Source: Coriobacteriia bacterium (GTDB taxonomy: Bacteria > Actinomycetota > Coriobacteriia > Coriobacteriales > QAMH01). From it: DNA of 64,000 nucleotides. The stretch covers positions 124,001 to 188,000 of the forward strand of contig QAMH01000010.1 in assembly GCA_003149935.1 (NCBI GenBank), read 5' to 3'. Shown one piece after another: positions 51,212 to 57,930 of this stretch. Numbering within the stretch: position 1 is the stretch's first letter; each line of letters starts with the position of its first letter. The notes beneath the pieces were generated by a model. The model was given only the letters and a program-made list of their open reading frames with translations, had not been told where the DNA came from and did not search any database. A program made the position numbers and the translations under genes.

Positions 51212-51267
51212 CGCTATCATGACAAGGCAGCATACATTCGACCCGGTCATCTAAGAGAGGCGAATCC

Positions 51268-51897
51268 ATGGCATTCGACTACAAGAAAGAATGCAAGGAG
51301 CTCTACCAGCCCAAGAAGACACCTTCGATCATCGACGTACCGCCTGCCAACTACGTCGCCGTGCGCGGTACGGGCAATCCCAACGTCGAGGGCGGTGCAT
51401 ACCAGCATGCCATGCAACTGCTCTACGGCATTTCCTTCACCATCAAGATGTCCCCCAAATCGGGATGGGACATCGACGGCTACTTCCCCTACGTCGTGCC
51501 GCCGCTCGAGGGCTTCTGGAAGCAGGCCGGCACCGACGGGGCGTTCGATCTGTCGCGCAAGGACGAGTTCGAATGGACGAGTTGCATCCGCCTTCCCGAA
51601 TTCGTGACGCCGGACGTCTTCGAGCAGGCAAAGAACATCGCGACGGAGAAGAAGGGCGAGGATTATTCGCCTGCCGAATTTCTGACGATAGACGAGGGAC
51701 TTTGCGTCCAGTGCATGCACATCGGCCCCTACGACGACGAGCCGGTGACTATCGAGGCCATGCACCGCTTTGCCGAGGAACAGGGCCGAACCATCGATTT
51801 GACGGACACACGCCTGCACCACGAGATCTACCTCTCCGACCCCCGCCGCTGCGCACCCGAAAAGCTTAGGACCGTCATTCGCATCCCTGTGTCGTAA
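51268..51897 (+). CDS. GyrI-like small-molecule-binding domain protein
   Basis: A 209-residue stand-alone GyrI-like domain protein. Features are VPPANYVAVRGTGNPN at the first strand, SGWDIDGYFPYVVPPLEG, and CMHIGPYDDEPVTIEAMHRFAEEQG, which form the duplicated SHS2 modules that bind drugs or small molecules. No DNA-binding domain is attached. AGAGAGGCG precedes the ATG. The ligand is unknown. Confidence 0.85.
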   Translation: MAFDYKKECKELYQPKKTPSIIDVPPANYVAVRGTGNPNVEGGAYQHAMQLLYGISFTIKMSPKSGWDIDGYFPYVVPPLEGFWKQAGTDGAFDLSRKDEFEWTSCIRLPEFVTPDVFEQAKNIATEKKGEDYSPAEFLTIDEGLCVQCMHIGPYDDEPVTIEAMHRFAEEQGRTIDLTDTRLHHEIYLSDPRRCAPEKLRTVIRIPVS

Positions 51898-52102
51898 ACC
51901 GGAGCGCTTTGAGATATGAAAAGTTAAATAATTTCAATACTTTTTCTCAAAAATATTCCGTAAGTGGTATTATATTATCGGTGCGAGTACAGGAGCGCCG
52001 CGGCGGTCATTGGAGGGGATGACAATCCGGCTTACAGACGGTCAAGGCACCCAGTGCAACTGGCATCAAATGTATGCACGATGATTTGGAAGGGTGATTA
52101 TC
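51898..52102 (+). promoter_or_regulatory. AT-rich promoter and structured leader before the small acidic-protein gene
   Basis: The first ~80 bases are AT-rich with a TATTATATTAT stretch near 51967-51977. The following ~115 bases are GC-rich and can fold locally: CGCCGCGGCG near 51995 and GTCAT/ATGAC around TGGAGGGG near 52008-52024. This long leader for a 39-codon gene is odd. I could not match it to a known riboswitch or RNA family. Confidence 0.35.
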
Positions 52103-52222
52103 ATGGCAGAAGAAAAGGGCAAGAGCGTGGAGTTCGAGAGCTTCGAGAGCGACGCTGACGAGACCATCTCCGTCGACGAGGCCAAGGAGCAGGAGAAGAA
52201 GGCCGAGGAGCTCCGCGACTAA
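52103..52222 (+). CDS. Very acidic small protein (39 aa)
   Basis: ATG at 52103 with GGAAGGG about 8 bases upstream opens 39 codons followed by TAA and a strong terminator. The product is strongly acidic and charged: SVEFESFESDADETISVDEAK and a Lys/Glu tail. It has no hydrophobic core and is probably disordered. Having its own ribosome site and terminator 38 bases downstream argues that it is expressed. No family recognised. Confidence 0.6.
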   Translation: MAEEKGKSVEFESFESDADETISVDEAKEQEKKAEELRD

Positions 52223-52259
52223 TAGGACGCAAGCCGGTAATCACCGGTGCCCAAACTCA

Positions 52260-52302
52260 AGAAGGCGGGCTGTCGAGGAATCCCCTCTACAGCCCGCCTT
52301 CT
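52260..52302 (+). terminator. Intrinsic terminator after the small acidic-protein gene
   Basis: GAAGGCGGGCTGT (52261-52273) and ACAGCCCGCCTTC (52289-52301) are perfect complements (14 pairs with the flanking A-T), loop of 15 bases, followed by TCTTTAG. Confidence 0.8.
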
Positions 52303-52323
52303 CTTTAGTAGTCACAGTGGCCT

Positions 52324-52353
52324 GAACCTACGACCTTCGGATTATGAGCCCGG
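52324..52353 (-). repeat. tRNA-Met fragment, possible attachment-site remnant
   Basis: Thirty bases match the T-arm-to-anticodon part of tRNA-fMet (53622-53651) at 27 positions and in the same orientation; the rest of the tRNA is absent. The 52329-52360 stretch can also fold into an 11-base-pair hairpin. An intact tRNA at one end and a 3'-half fragment at the other is the usual footprint of an element inserted at a tRNA 3' end. The 1.25 kb between holds an incomplete toxin-antitoxin pair. Confidence 0.55.
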
Positions 52354-52368
52354 AGGTCGTAAACTTTG

Positions 52369-52374
52369 TATAAT
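52369..52374 (+). promoter_or_regulatory. TATAAT ahead of the MntA-like gene
   Basis: TATAAT directly follows the tRNA-fragment hairpin and is 43 bases before the MntA-like ATG. No convincing -35 is seen. Confidence 0.4.
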
Positions 52375-52416
52375 GACCATACACCCACCCGCGCTTCGCG
52401 AAGGAGGATTGCCGGC

Positions 52417-52713
52417 ATGACCGCAAAAGTCTATTCGATTGATGAAATCCGTCTCATGATCGAGCCCCTTCTGCTGAAGTACAACATGGCCTCGGCGAGC
52501 CTGTTCGGATCCTATGCTCGCGGAAACGCCGACGAGTCATCTGACATCGACGTGTTACTCGTCGGAAATGAGGGTTTCAAGGCCCTCGGCATATTCGGTC
52601 TTGCCGAGGAACTACATCGCATATCTGGCAAACAAGTTGACGTATACGAGCTTTCGGAGCTAGACTCCGGCTCCTTCCGCGATACCGTACTCAGAGAAGC
52701 GGTCGCCTTATGA
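52417..52713 (+). CDS. MntA-like nucleotidyltransferase antitoxin
   Basis: A 98-residue minimal nucleotidyltransferase with LFGSYARGNADESSDIDVLL, i.e. the GSxARG and SDxD catalytic motif of MntA/NTP_transf_2 antitoxins that AMPylate their HepT toxin. AAGGAGG lies 9 bases before the ATG. Its stop overlaps the ATG of a HepT gene of which only 24 codons remain, so this antitoxin has lost its toxin. Catalytic residues look intact. Confidence 0.85.
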   Translation: MTAKVYSIDEIRLMIEPLLLKYNMASASLFGSYARGNADESSDIDVLLVGNEGFKALGIFGLAEELHRISGKQVDVYELSELDSGSFRDTVLREAVAL

Positions 52714-52784
52714 GAGATGATGAATTTCGGCTGCAGCGTATCAGCGAAATCGGTGACCAGCTCTCATTATTCGCCCTTCGATAA
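52710..52784 (+). pseudogene. HepT-like toxin, 5' remnant
   Basis: The ATG at 52710 overlaps the MntA stop as in normal MntA-HepT pairs. The frame reads MRDDEFRLQRISEIGDQ and meets TAA after 24 codons, where a full HepT has ~110-140 residues. Eleven bases later the 3' end of an opposite-strand gene begins, so the rest of hepT was deleted or replaced. Confidence 0.65.
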
Positions 52785-52794
52785 AAGGATAGCC

Positions 52795-53169
52795 CTATCC
52801 CTCGGCAAGGGCAGCGTAGTTCACGTCGAACATCCACTGATTGAACCAACGCATCACGCTCGTGCTGTCGTTCCTGAAGGTATTGTCCCCAAAGACGTAG
52901 TCGTAGAGCTCCCACTCAGCCAATTTGAGGGTATCTTTCTCTCCCTTTGTGGTGCAGGGCGAGAGGTACGTCATGGCGCAAAACTCATCGAGTACGTCCC
53001 ACTGCGACAAGAGCTTGTCGCTGCCTTCCTGGAAGTACTTGACGAGCCGGTAAGCCTCGCCGTATACGTCCTGCATCTGCTGTTTGAAGGAGCGCTGCGC
53101 CCAAAGCTCGAGTTCATCTTCTCGCCCATGATATTCGGAAGCTTGGGACATGAACTCATCTAGCGTCAT
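52795..53169 (-). CDS. Hypothetical protein (124 aa), partner of DUF5674 gene
   Basis: A 124-residue soluble acidic protein, rich in aromatic residues (QWDVLDEFCAMTYLSPC, MRWFNQWMFDVNYA). Its ATG overlaps the DUF5674-like stop (ATGA), so the two are a translationally coupled pair. No family recognised. The pair's compactness and location in a tRNA-flanked islet make a toxin-antitoxin-like or defence role conceivable, without direct evidence. Confidence 0.6.
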   Translation of the reverse strand: MTLDEFMSQASEYHGREDELELWAQRSFKQQMQDVYGEAYRLVKYFQEGSDKLLSQWDVLDEFCAMTYLSPCTTKGEKDTLKLAEWELYDYVFGDNTFRNDSTSVMRWFNQWMFDVNYAALAEG

Positions 53170-53534
53170 AGCACGACCCACGCTTTCAGCACGTTGTCAA
53201 CCTTTTGAATCAGATCTTGATCGGCAATAACACGTGGTGTCTCGCCCCATGATCCAATTTCCATATTTGGCTTTACGTTCAGCGTCGATTCGTATTCGAT
53301 ATGGGAATCATCGAAGAAGATGTTCCCACCTAGGAGTTCGTCCTCTGGACCCATCTCTTCCGCGCAATTTCTATGAACCTGCATACCAACGCTTACTTTA
53401 TTTGTTTTCAGGTTCACGACGAATTTGACATAGTCATCAAAATGACGAGGGCTGAGCTGCTTCAGCCAATCCATATTAACATTGTCAGTCAGAATAATGC
53501 CCAGCTTGCCGGCTTCGGTGCTCACGTTGTTCAT
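53166..53534 (-). CDS. DUF5674-like protein
   Basis: A 122-residue soluble protein. The stretch SPRHFDDYVKFVVNLKTNKVSVGMQVHRNCAEEM, followed by LLGGNIFF and STLNVKPN (quoted in parts), matches the pattern I associate with DUF5674, whose function is unknown. ATG at 53534 is chosen because GGAGG lies 6 bases upstream. It is 32 bases beyond the tRNA-fMet terminator on the same strand. Confidence 0.6.
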   Translation of the reverse strand: MNNVSTEAGKLGIILTDNVNMDWLKQLSPRHFDDYVKFVVNLKTNKVSVGMQVHRNCAEEMGPEDELLGGNIFFDDSHIEYESTLNVKPNMEIGSWGETPRVIADQDLIQKVDNVLKAWVVL

Positions 53535-53561
53535 GGGGGGCCTCCATGCAACCGCTGAGAT

Positions 53562-53593
53562 AAAAAGAGCTCCCAATACTATATTGAGAGCTC
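53562..53593 (-). terminator. Intrinsic terminator of tRNA-fMet
   Basis: On the minus strand GAGCTCTCAATA and TATTGGGAGCTC form a 12-base-pair stem (one mismatch) with a 3-base loop, followed by TTTTT. It starts 9 bases past the encoded CCA end. Confidence 0.8.
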
Positions 53594-53601
53594 GTTGTTC
53601 T

Positions 53602-53678
53602 TGGTCGCGGGGGCTGGATTTGAACCAACGACCTCCGGGTTATGAGCCCGGCGAGCTACCAGACTGCTCCACCCCGCA
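53602..53678 (-). tRNA. Initiator tRNA-Met (CAT anticodon)
   Basis: A 77-nt cloverleaf with CCA encoded at 53602-53604. The anticodon loop is CTCATAA on a stem ending in three consecutive G-C pairs (GGG/CCC), the hallmark of initiator tRNA. The D-arm reads TGGAGCAGTCTGGTAGCTCG and the T-arm GGTTCAAATCC. The first base pair is not Watson-Crick (T1 opposite G72), again typical of fMet tRNA. Confidence 0.95.
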
Positions 53679-53765
53679 ATATGTCGAGCAGTGCGCTTCA
53701 AGCGCGTTTGGCTATATTACGCGCGGACATATGAAAATGCAAGAACTTTTTCGACTCGTTCCCGC

Positions 53766-55091
53766 CTAGTCCTCTTCGTCCTCGGACTCGGTTACGGTGA
53801 CGACGCACCTGATCTTGTCGATACGATGGCGATCCATGCTCAGCACGGTGAACTTGACGTGCTTGTCGTAGTGATCCATCTCCGCGACATCACCTTCGTC
53901 GGGAATGCCATCGGTAAGCGCCATGAACAGACCGCCCACGGTCTCGACCTCGTCGGCCTGCTCGGGCCTGAACCCGATGATCTCCTCGAGGTCGTCGATG
54001 GCAAGCGCGCCGTCAATCTCGAAGTTGCCGTCGGAAAGCTCGACGACTTCCCCTTCTTCGTCATCGTGATAGTACTCGTCATCGACACGGCCCACGATCT
54101 GCTCGACCACATCGGACATGGTCACGATGCCAGCCGTGCCGCCGTGCTCGTCGATTACCTGGCAGATGCCCGTGCGGTTTTCCCTCAGCGTGTCGAGCAG
54201 ACGCGCGATGGGCAACGTCTCGGGCACGGCGGGAAGCTCGCGGATGTTCCAGTCCTCAAGGGGCAGACCCCGCTCCTGATCGAAGAGGTCCTTTACGTGC
54301 ACGAAGCCGATGACGTTGTCCTTCGAGCCACTACACACGGGATACCGCGTGTACTTATGCTCGTGAATGAGGGCAAGGTTCTCTTTGAGCGTATCCTCGG
54401 TATCGAGGCAAATCATGTCCATGCGCGGAGTCATGATGGCCTCGGCGTCCTTATCTCCCAAATCGAAGATGTTATCAACGTACTCGTTTTGCTCGGGGTC
54501 AATGAGTCCGCTTTCCGTCGACTCGTCGATGAGCAGCTTGATCTCCTCGTCGGTGTAAACCTCGTGCTCCTTTGCCGGATCATGTCCGGTCGCGCGCACG
54601 ACGAGGTTGGTGATGCCGTTGAACAGCCACATGAACGGATAGGTGATCTTGTAGAAGAGCGCGAGAGGGCCTGCAGTCGCCAACGCGTACTTCTCGGTCG
54701 AGAAAATCGCGAAGGACTTGGGAATGAGCTCACCTACCACGACATGCAACGTCGTCACGATAAAAAAGCCGACGCCGACGCAGATGGGATAGATGGTGCT
54801 CTCGGGCAATCCGGCTGCAAGAAGCGGCATCTCGAGAACGGCAGACACGGCAGGCTCTCCCAGCCAGCCTATGGCAAGCGATGCGAGCGTGATACCGAGC
54901 TGGCAGGCCGAAAGGTACGCGTTTATGTTCTCGGCGATTTTCTTGGCAGCGCGTGCACCGGGCTTCTTCTCTTCGACGGCAAGCTCGATCTGAGATTTGC
55001 GGACACGTACCAGAGCGAATTCTGCGATGACGAAGAAGGCGTTCATCAAGAGGAAAAAGATGACGAGCAAAATGCTAATCACGGTAAACAT
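53766..55091 (-). CDS. CNNM/CorC-type membrane protein with CBS domains (hemolysin C family)
   Basis: A 441-residue protein: an N-terminal DUF21 membrane block of four helices (about 1-190), two CBS domains (about 205-340, with MTPRMDMICLD and VIDEHGGTAGIVTMSDVVE) and a C-terminal CorC/HlyC domain. The family handles magnesium or cobalt efflux/homeostasis; the name hemolysin is historical. A weak AAGGAG is 13 bases before the ATG. Monocistronic. Confidence 0.92.
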   Translation of the reverse strand: MFTVISILLVIFFLLMNAFFVIAEFALVRVRKSQIELAVEEKKPGARAAKKIAENINAYLSACQLGITLASLAIGWLGEPAVSAVLEMPLLAAGLPESTIYPICVGVGFFIVTTLHVVVGELIPKSFAIFSTEKYALATAGPLALFYKITYPFMWLFNGITNLVVRATGHDPAKEHEVYTDEEIKLLIDESTESGLIDPEQNEYVDNIFDLGDKDAEAIMTPRMDMICLDTEDTLKENLALIHEHKYTRYPVCSGSKDNVIGFVHVKDLFDQERGLPLEDWNIRELPAVPETLPIARLLDTLRENRTGICQVIDEHGGTAGIVTMSDVVEQIVGRVDDEYYHDDEEGEVVELSDGNFEIDGALAIDDLEEIIGFRPEQADEVETVGGLFMALTDGIPDEGDVAEMDHYDKHVKFTVLSMDRHRIDKIRCVVTVTESEDEED

Positions 55092-55247
55092 TTTTGTTGC
55101 GCGGCTCCTTAACTACGACCATGCGCCCCTATTCTAGCGAATAATGCGTTTTCGGGCATCTCGGACGCGTCAATCCCGAACCCATGTACCAAGACGTTAT
55201 CTATTGGTCTACACTGATGGCACTGTCTGCGAGGAAGAGGAGCAGCC

Positions 55248-55658
55248 ATGGACTTCGACAACATCGAAGACATTCGCGCATACTTTGCCGATGACGAGTT
55301 CGCACGCAAGTGTCTGGGAGCAACCATTGACGACTACGACTTCGAGACTGGCGTCGCGACCGTGAGCATGGAAATCGATGACCGCCATCACAATGCCCAG
55401 GGCTTCGTGATGGGTGGGGTCTTTTTCTCGCTCGCGGATTACGCGCTCGCCGTCGCGAGCAACGTCAACCAATCACCGTCGGCCTCGACCAATTCCAGCA
55501 TCGCCCACATGCGTCGCGTCAAGGGCAACAAGCTCAAGGCCGTAGCCCACCCCGACAAGCTCGGCCGTAACCTCGCCTTCTTCACGATCGACCTCTTCGA
55601 CGAACCCGGCAATCTCGTCGCCCGCATGAGCGCAACCGTGATGCGCACAAATCACTAG
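55248..55658 (+). CDS. PaaI family hotdog thioesterase
   Basis: A 136-residue hotdog-fold acyl-CoA thioesterase. The central helix region reads HHNAQGFVMGGVFFSLADYALAVASN, with the HGG/GGxxxxxxD pattern of PaaI-type enzymes. GAGGAGCAGCC precedes the ATG. It may act on hydroxyphenylacetyl-type or other acyl-CoAs; substrate not assignable. It is convergent with groEL. Confidence 0.88.
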   Translation: MDFDNIEDIRAYFADDEFARKCLGATIDDYDFETGVATVSMEIDDRHHNAQGFVMGGVFFSLADYALAVASNVNQSPSASTNSSIAHMRRVKGNKLKAVAHPDKLGRNLAFFTIDLFDEPGNLVARMSATVMRTNH

Positions 55659-55705
55659 CGCACCCAGCACTTACATAGCGCCCAAAGCAGCCGAAGCAAC
55701 GAAAA

Positions 55706-55726
55706 GGGCCCGCATGAAGCGGGCCC
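55706..55726 (-). terminator. Intrinsic terminator of groEL
   Basis: GGGCCCGC and GCGGGCCC form a perfect 8-base-pair stem around a 5-base loop, followed on the minus strand by TTTTC. It lies 26 bases past the groEL stop. Confidence 0.75.
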
Positions 55727-55751
55727 CTCGAGTCGCCTATGGGCGCATGAT

Positions 55752-57386
55752 TTACATCATGCCACCGGCGCCCTGCATGGCAGCGGCCATCTCGGCCATG
55801 TCTGGGCCGTCCTTGGGGACGTCGGACACGGTGGCAGCCGTAATGAGCAGCATGGTTGCCACGGAAGTGGCGTTCTGCAGCGCAGAGCGAACGACCTTGA
55901 CCGGGTCAATGACACCCATGTCGATCATCTTGCCGTACTCGCCGGTCGCGGCATTCAAGCCGTAGCCGGTCTTGGAGTTCTTGATCTTGTCGATGACGAC
56001 GGAGCCCTCGAAGCCCGAGTTCTCGGCGATGGCACGCATCGGAGCCTCGCATGCCTTGCTCACGATGTTGATGCCGACCTGCTCGTCGGTGTCCTCGGCC
56101 TTGAGGTCATCGAGGACGGTCATGGCGTCGATGAGCGCGGCGCCGCCGCCAGCGACGATACCCTCCTCGACAGCCGCATGCGTTGCCTGCAGCGCGTCGT
56201 CGATGCGGGACTTGGTCTCCTTGAGCTCGGCCTCGGTCGCAGCGCCGACCTTGATGACGGCAACGCCACCGGAAAGCTTGGCCTTGCGCTCCTGGAGCTT
56301 CTCGCGATCGAAATCGGAGCTTGTCTCCTCGATTTGCGCGTTGATGGTGTTGATGCGCTCCTCGATGTCGGCCTTCTTGCCCGCACCATCGACGATGGTC
56401 GTGGTGTCCTTGGTCACCTTGACGCTCTTGGCGGTACCGAGCATGTCGAGCGTGACGTCGGAAAGCGCGACACCGAGCTCCTCCATGATGGGCTGGCCAC
56501 CGGTGACGATGGCGATGTCCTCGAGCATGCGCTTGCGACGGTCGCCAAAGCCGGGAGCCTTGACGGCGACAACATTGAGCGTGCCGCGAATCTTGTTGAG
56601 GACGAGCGTTGCCAGAGCCTCGCTCTCCACGTCCTCGGCGATGATGAGGAGCGGCTTGCCGGACTGCATGATGCCCTCGAGCAGCGGCAGGATGTCCTGG
56701 ATGGCGGAAATCTTCTGGTCAGTGATGAGGATGTAGGGGTTGGAGAGCTCGGCCTTCATGGTCTCGGTGTTGTTGACCATGTAGGGGCTCAGATAGCCCT
56801 TGTCGAACTCCATGCCCTCGACGATGTCGATATCGATGCCAAAGGTGTTGGAATCCTCGACGGTGATGACGCCATCCTTGCCGACCTTCTCCATGGCATC
56901 GGCGATCTTCTCGCCGATCTGCGGATCACCCGCGGAGATGGCGCCGACGTTCTTGATCTCGTCGAAGGTCTTGACTTCCTTGGCGTCCTTCTTGATCTTC
57001 TCGACCAGCGCATCGACAGCCTTGTTCATGCCCGTGCGGATGGCGATCGGGTTGGCACCGGCGGTCACGTTCTTGAGACCATCGCGAATCATGACGTCGG
57101 CGAGCAGCGTGGCGGTGGTAGTGCCATCGCCGGCGACGTCGTTGGTCTTGACGGCAGCCTCGCGGATGAGCTGGGCACCCATGTTTTCGACCTTGTCCTC
57201 GAGCTCGATCTCCTTGGCGACGGTCACGCCGTCGTTGGTGATGAGCGGGGCGCCGAAGCTGCGCTCGCAGGCAACGTAGCGGCCCTTGGGGCCAAGCGTG
57301 ACCTTGACAGCGTCGGCAAGTTTAGATGCACCGGCGGCAAGCGCGCTGCGCGCATCGGAATCAAAGCTAATGTTCTTAGCAGCCAT
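55752..57386 (-). CDS. groEL: Chaperonin GroEL (HSP60)
   Basis: A 544-residue GroEL with GPKGRYVACERSFGAPLITNDGVTVAKEIE, GDGTTTATLL (ATP binding) and the Gly/Met-rich C-terminus GAGGMM (quoted in parts). It folds proteins in a double heptameric ring with GroES, encoded 28 bases upstream. AGGAA precedes the ATG. No CIRCE or HAIR operator was found in front of groES, so heat-shock control is not apparent from sequence. Confidence 0.98.
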   Translation of the reverse strand: MAAKNISFDSDARSALAAGASKLADAVKVTLGPKGRYVACERSFGAPLITNDGVTVAKEIELEDKVENMGAQLIREAAVKTNDVAGDGTTTATLLADVMIRDGLKNVTAGANPIAIRTGMNKAVDALVEKIKKDAKEVKTFDEIKNVGAISAGDPQIGEKIADAMEKVGKDGVITVEDSNTFGIDIDIVEGMEFDKGYLSPYMVNNTETMKAELSNPYILITDQKISAIQDILPLLEGIMQSGKPLLIIAEDVESEALATLVLNKIRGTLNVVAVKAPGFGDRRKRMLEDIAIVTGGQPIMEELGVALSDVTLDMLGTAKSVKVTKDTTTIVDGAGKKADIEERINTINAQIEETSSDFDREKLQERKAKLSGGVAVIKVGAATEAELKETKSRIDDALQATHAAVEEGIVAGGGAALIDAMTVLDDLKAEDTDEQVGINIVSKACEAPMRAIAENSGFEGSVVIDKIKNSKTGYGLNAATGEYGKMIDMGVIDPVKVVRSALQNATSVATMLLITAATVSDVPKDGPDMAEMAAAMQGAGGMM

Positions 57387-57414
57387 TGGTAATCATTCCT
57401 TTCACATGTGATAG

Positions 57415-57699
57415 TTAGTCGACAACTGCGTACAGGTCTTCGGCGCGAAGAATGACGTACTCTTCGCCATCAACGGTGATGTCCTGTCCGCCATACTTGC
57501 CGTAGATAACGGTATCACCCGGCTTGACGGGAACGGGAACGAGGCTGCCATGATGGTACTTGCCCTCGCCCACGGCGATGACCTTGCCACGCTGCGGCTT
57601 TTCCTTGGAATTGCTCGTGAGAATCAGACCGGATGCGGTGGTTTCCTCCGCCTCGTCCTGCTTGATGATGACTCGATCGCCCAACGGCTTCAAATTCAT
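57415..57699 (-). CDS. groES: Co-chaperonin GroES
   Basis: A 94-residue GroES: MNLKPLGDRVIIKQDE start, mobile loop with TTASGLIL, and GDTVIYGKYGGQDI. TAGGAGG lies 7 bases before the ATG. First gene of the groESL operon. Confidence 0.98.
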   Translation of the reverse strand: MNLKPLGDRVIIKQDEAEETTASGLILTSNSKEKPQRGKVIAVGEGKYHHGSLVPVPVKPGDTVIYGKYGGQDITVDGEEYVILRAEDLYAVVD

Positions 57700-57883
57700 C
57701 TTTGTGCCTCCTAGAACTACGGGGTGATAACAAAATAACGTTCCTCATAGTACGCGCGCACCGTGCGGATTCATACCCTTGTTAACATTCCGTAAGAAAT
57801 AATCTACTAATATGACACTTAGATTTCCTTGTTACCCTTTTATATACCCGATATCGCCCTGACCTGCGAAACGACGGGGCTGC

Positions 57884-57930
57884 TGACGGGAATGAGATGG
57901 TGTGGCCCCCCCCCATCTCATTCCCGTCAT
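57884..57930 (-). terminator. 17-base-pair hairpin with poly-C loop at the end of the tsaBD operon
   Basis: TGACGGGAATGAGATGG (57884-57900) and CCATCTCATTCCCGTCA (57914-57930) are perfect complements, with a loop containing part of a run of ten C (57906-57915). It overlaps the TsaBD stop codon at 57927-57929. It probably ends the minus-strand operon, although the T-run is absent. The C tract is a possible slippage site. Confidence 0.6.

Noticed and set aside
51978..52100. Known riboswitch in the leader of the small acidic-protein gene
   Set aside because: No match by eye to TPP, cobalamin, SAM, glycine, FMN, fluoride or c-di-GMP cores; kept only as an unexplained structured leader.
53482..53769. 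Short plus-strand frame with RGLDLNQRPPGYEPGELPD
   Set aside because: This is the translated reverse complement of tRNA-fMet, a common spurious call.
53691..55112. 473-codon plus-strand frame opposite the CNNM gene
   Set aside because: The opposite strand has DUF21 and CBS motifs; this frame begins next to the tRNA and has no family feature.
56178..57392. 404-codon plus-strand frame opposite groEL
   Set aside because: Well-known type of groEL antisense open frame in GC-rich genomes; no supporting start or motif.
57700..57840. CIRCE or HAIR heat-shock operator before groES
   Set aside because: Neither TTAGCACTC-N9-GAGTGCTAA nor CTTGAGT-N7-ACTCAAG is present in the gap.
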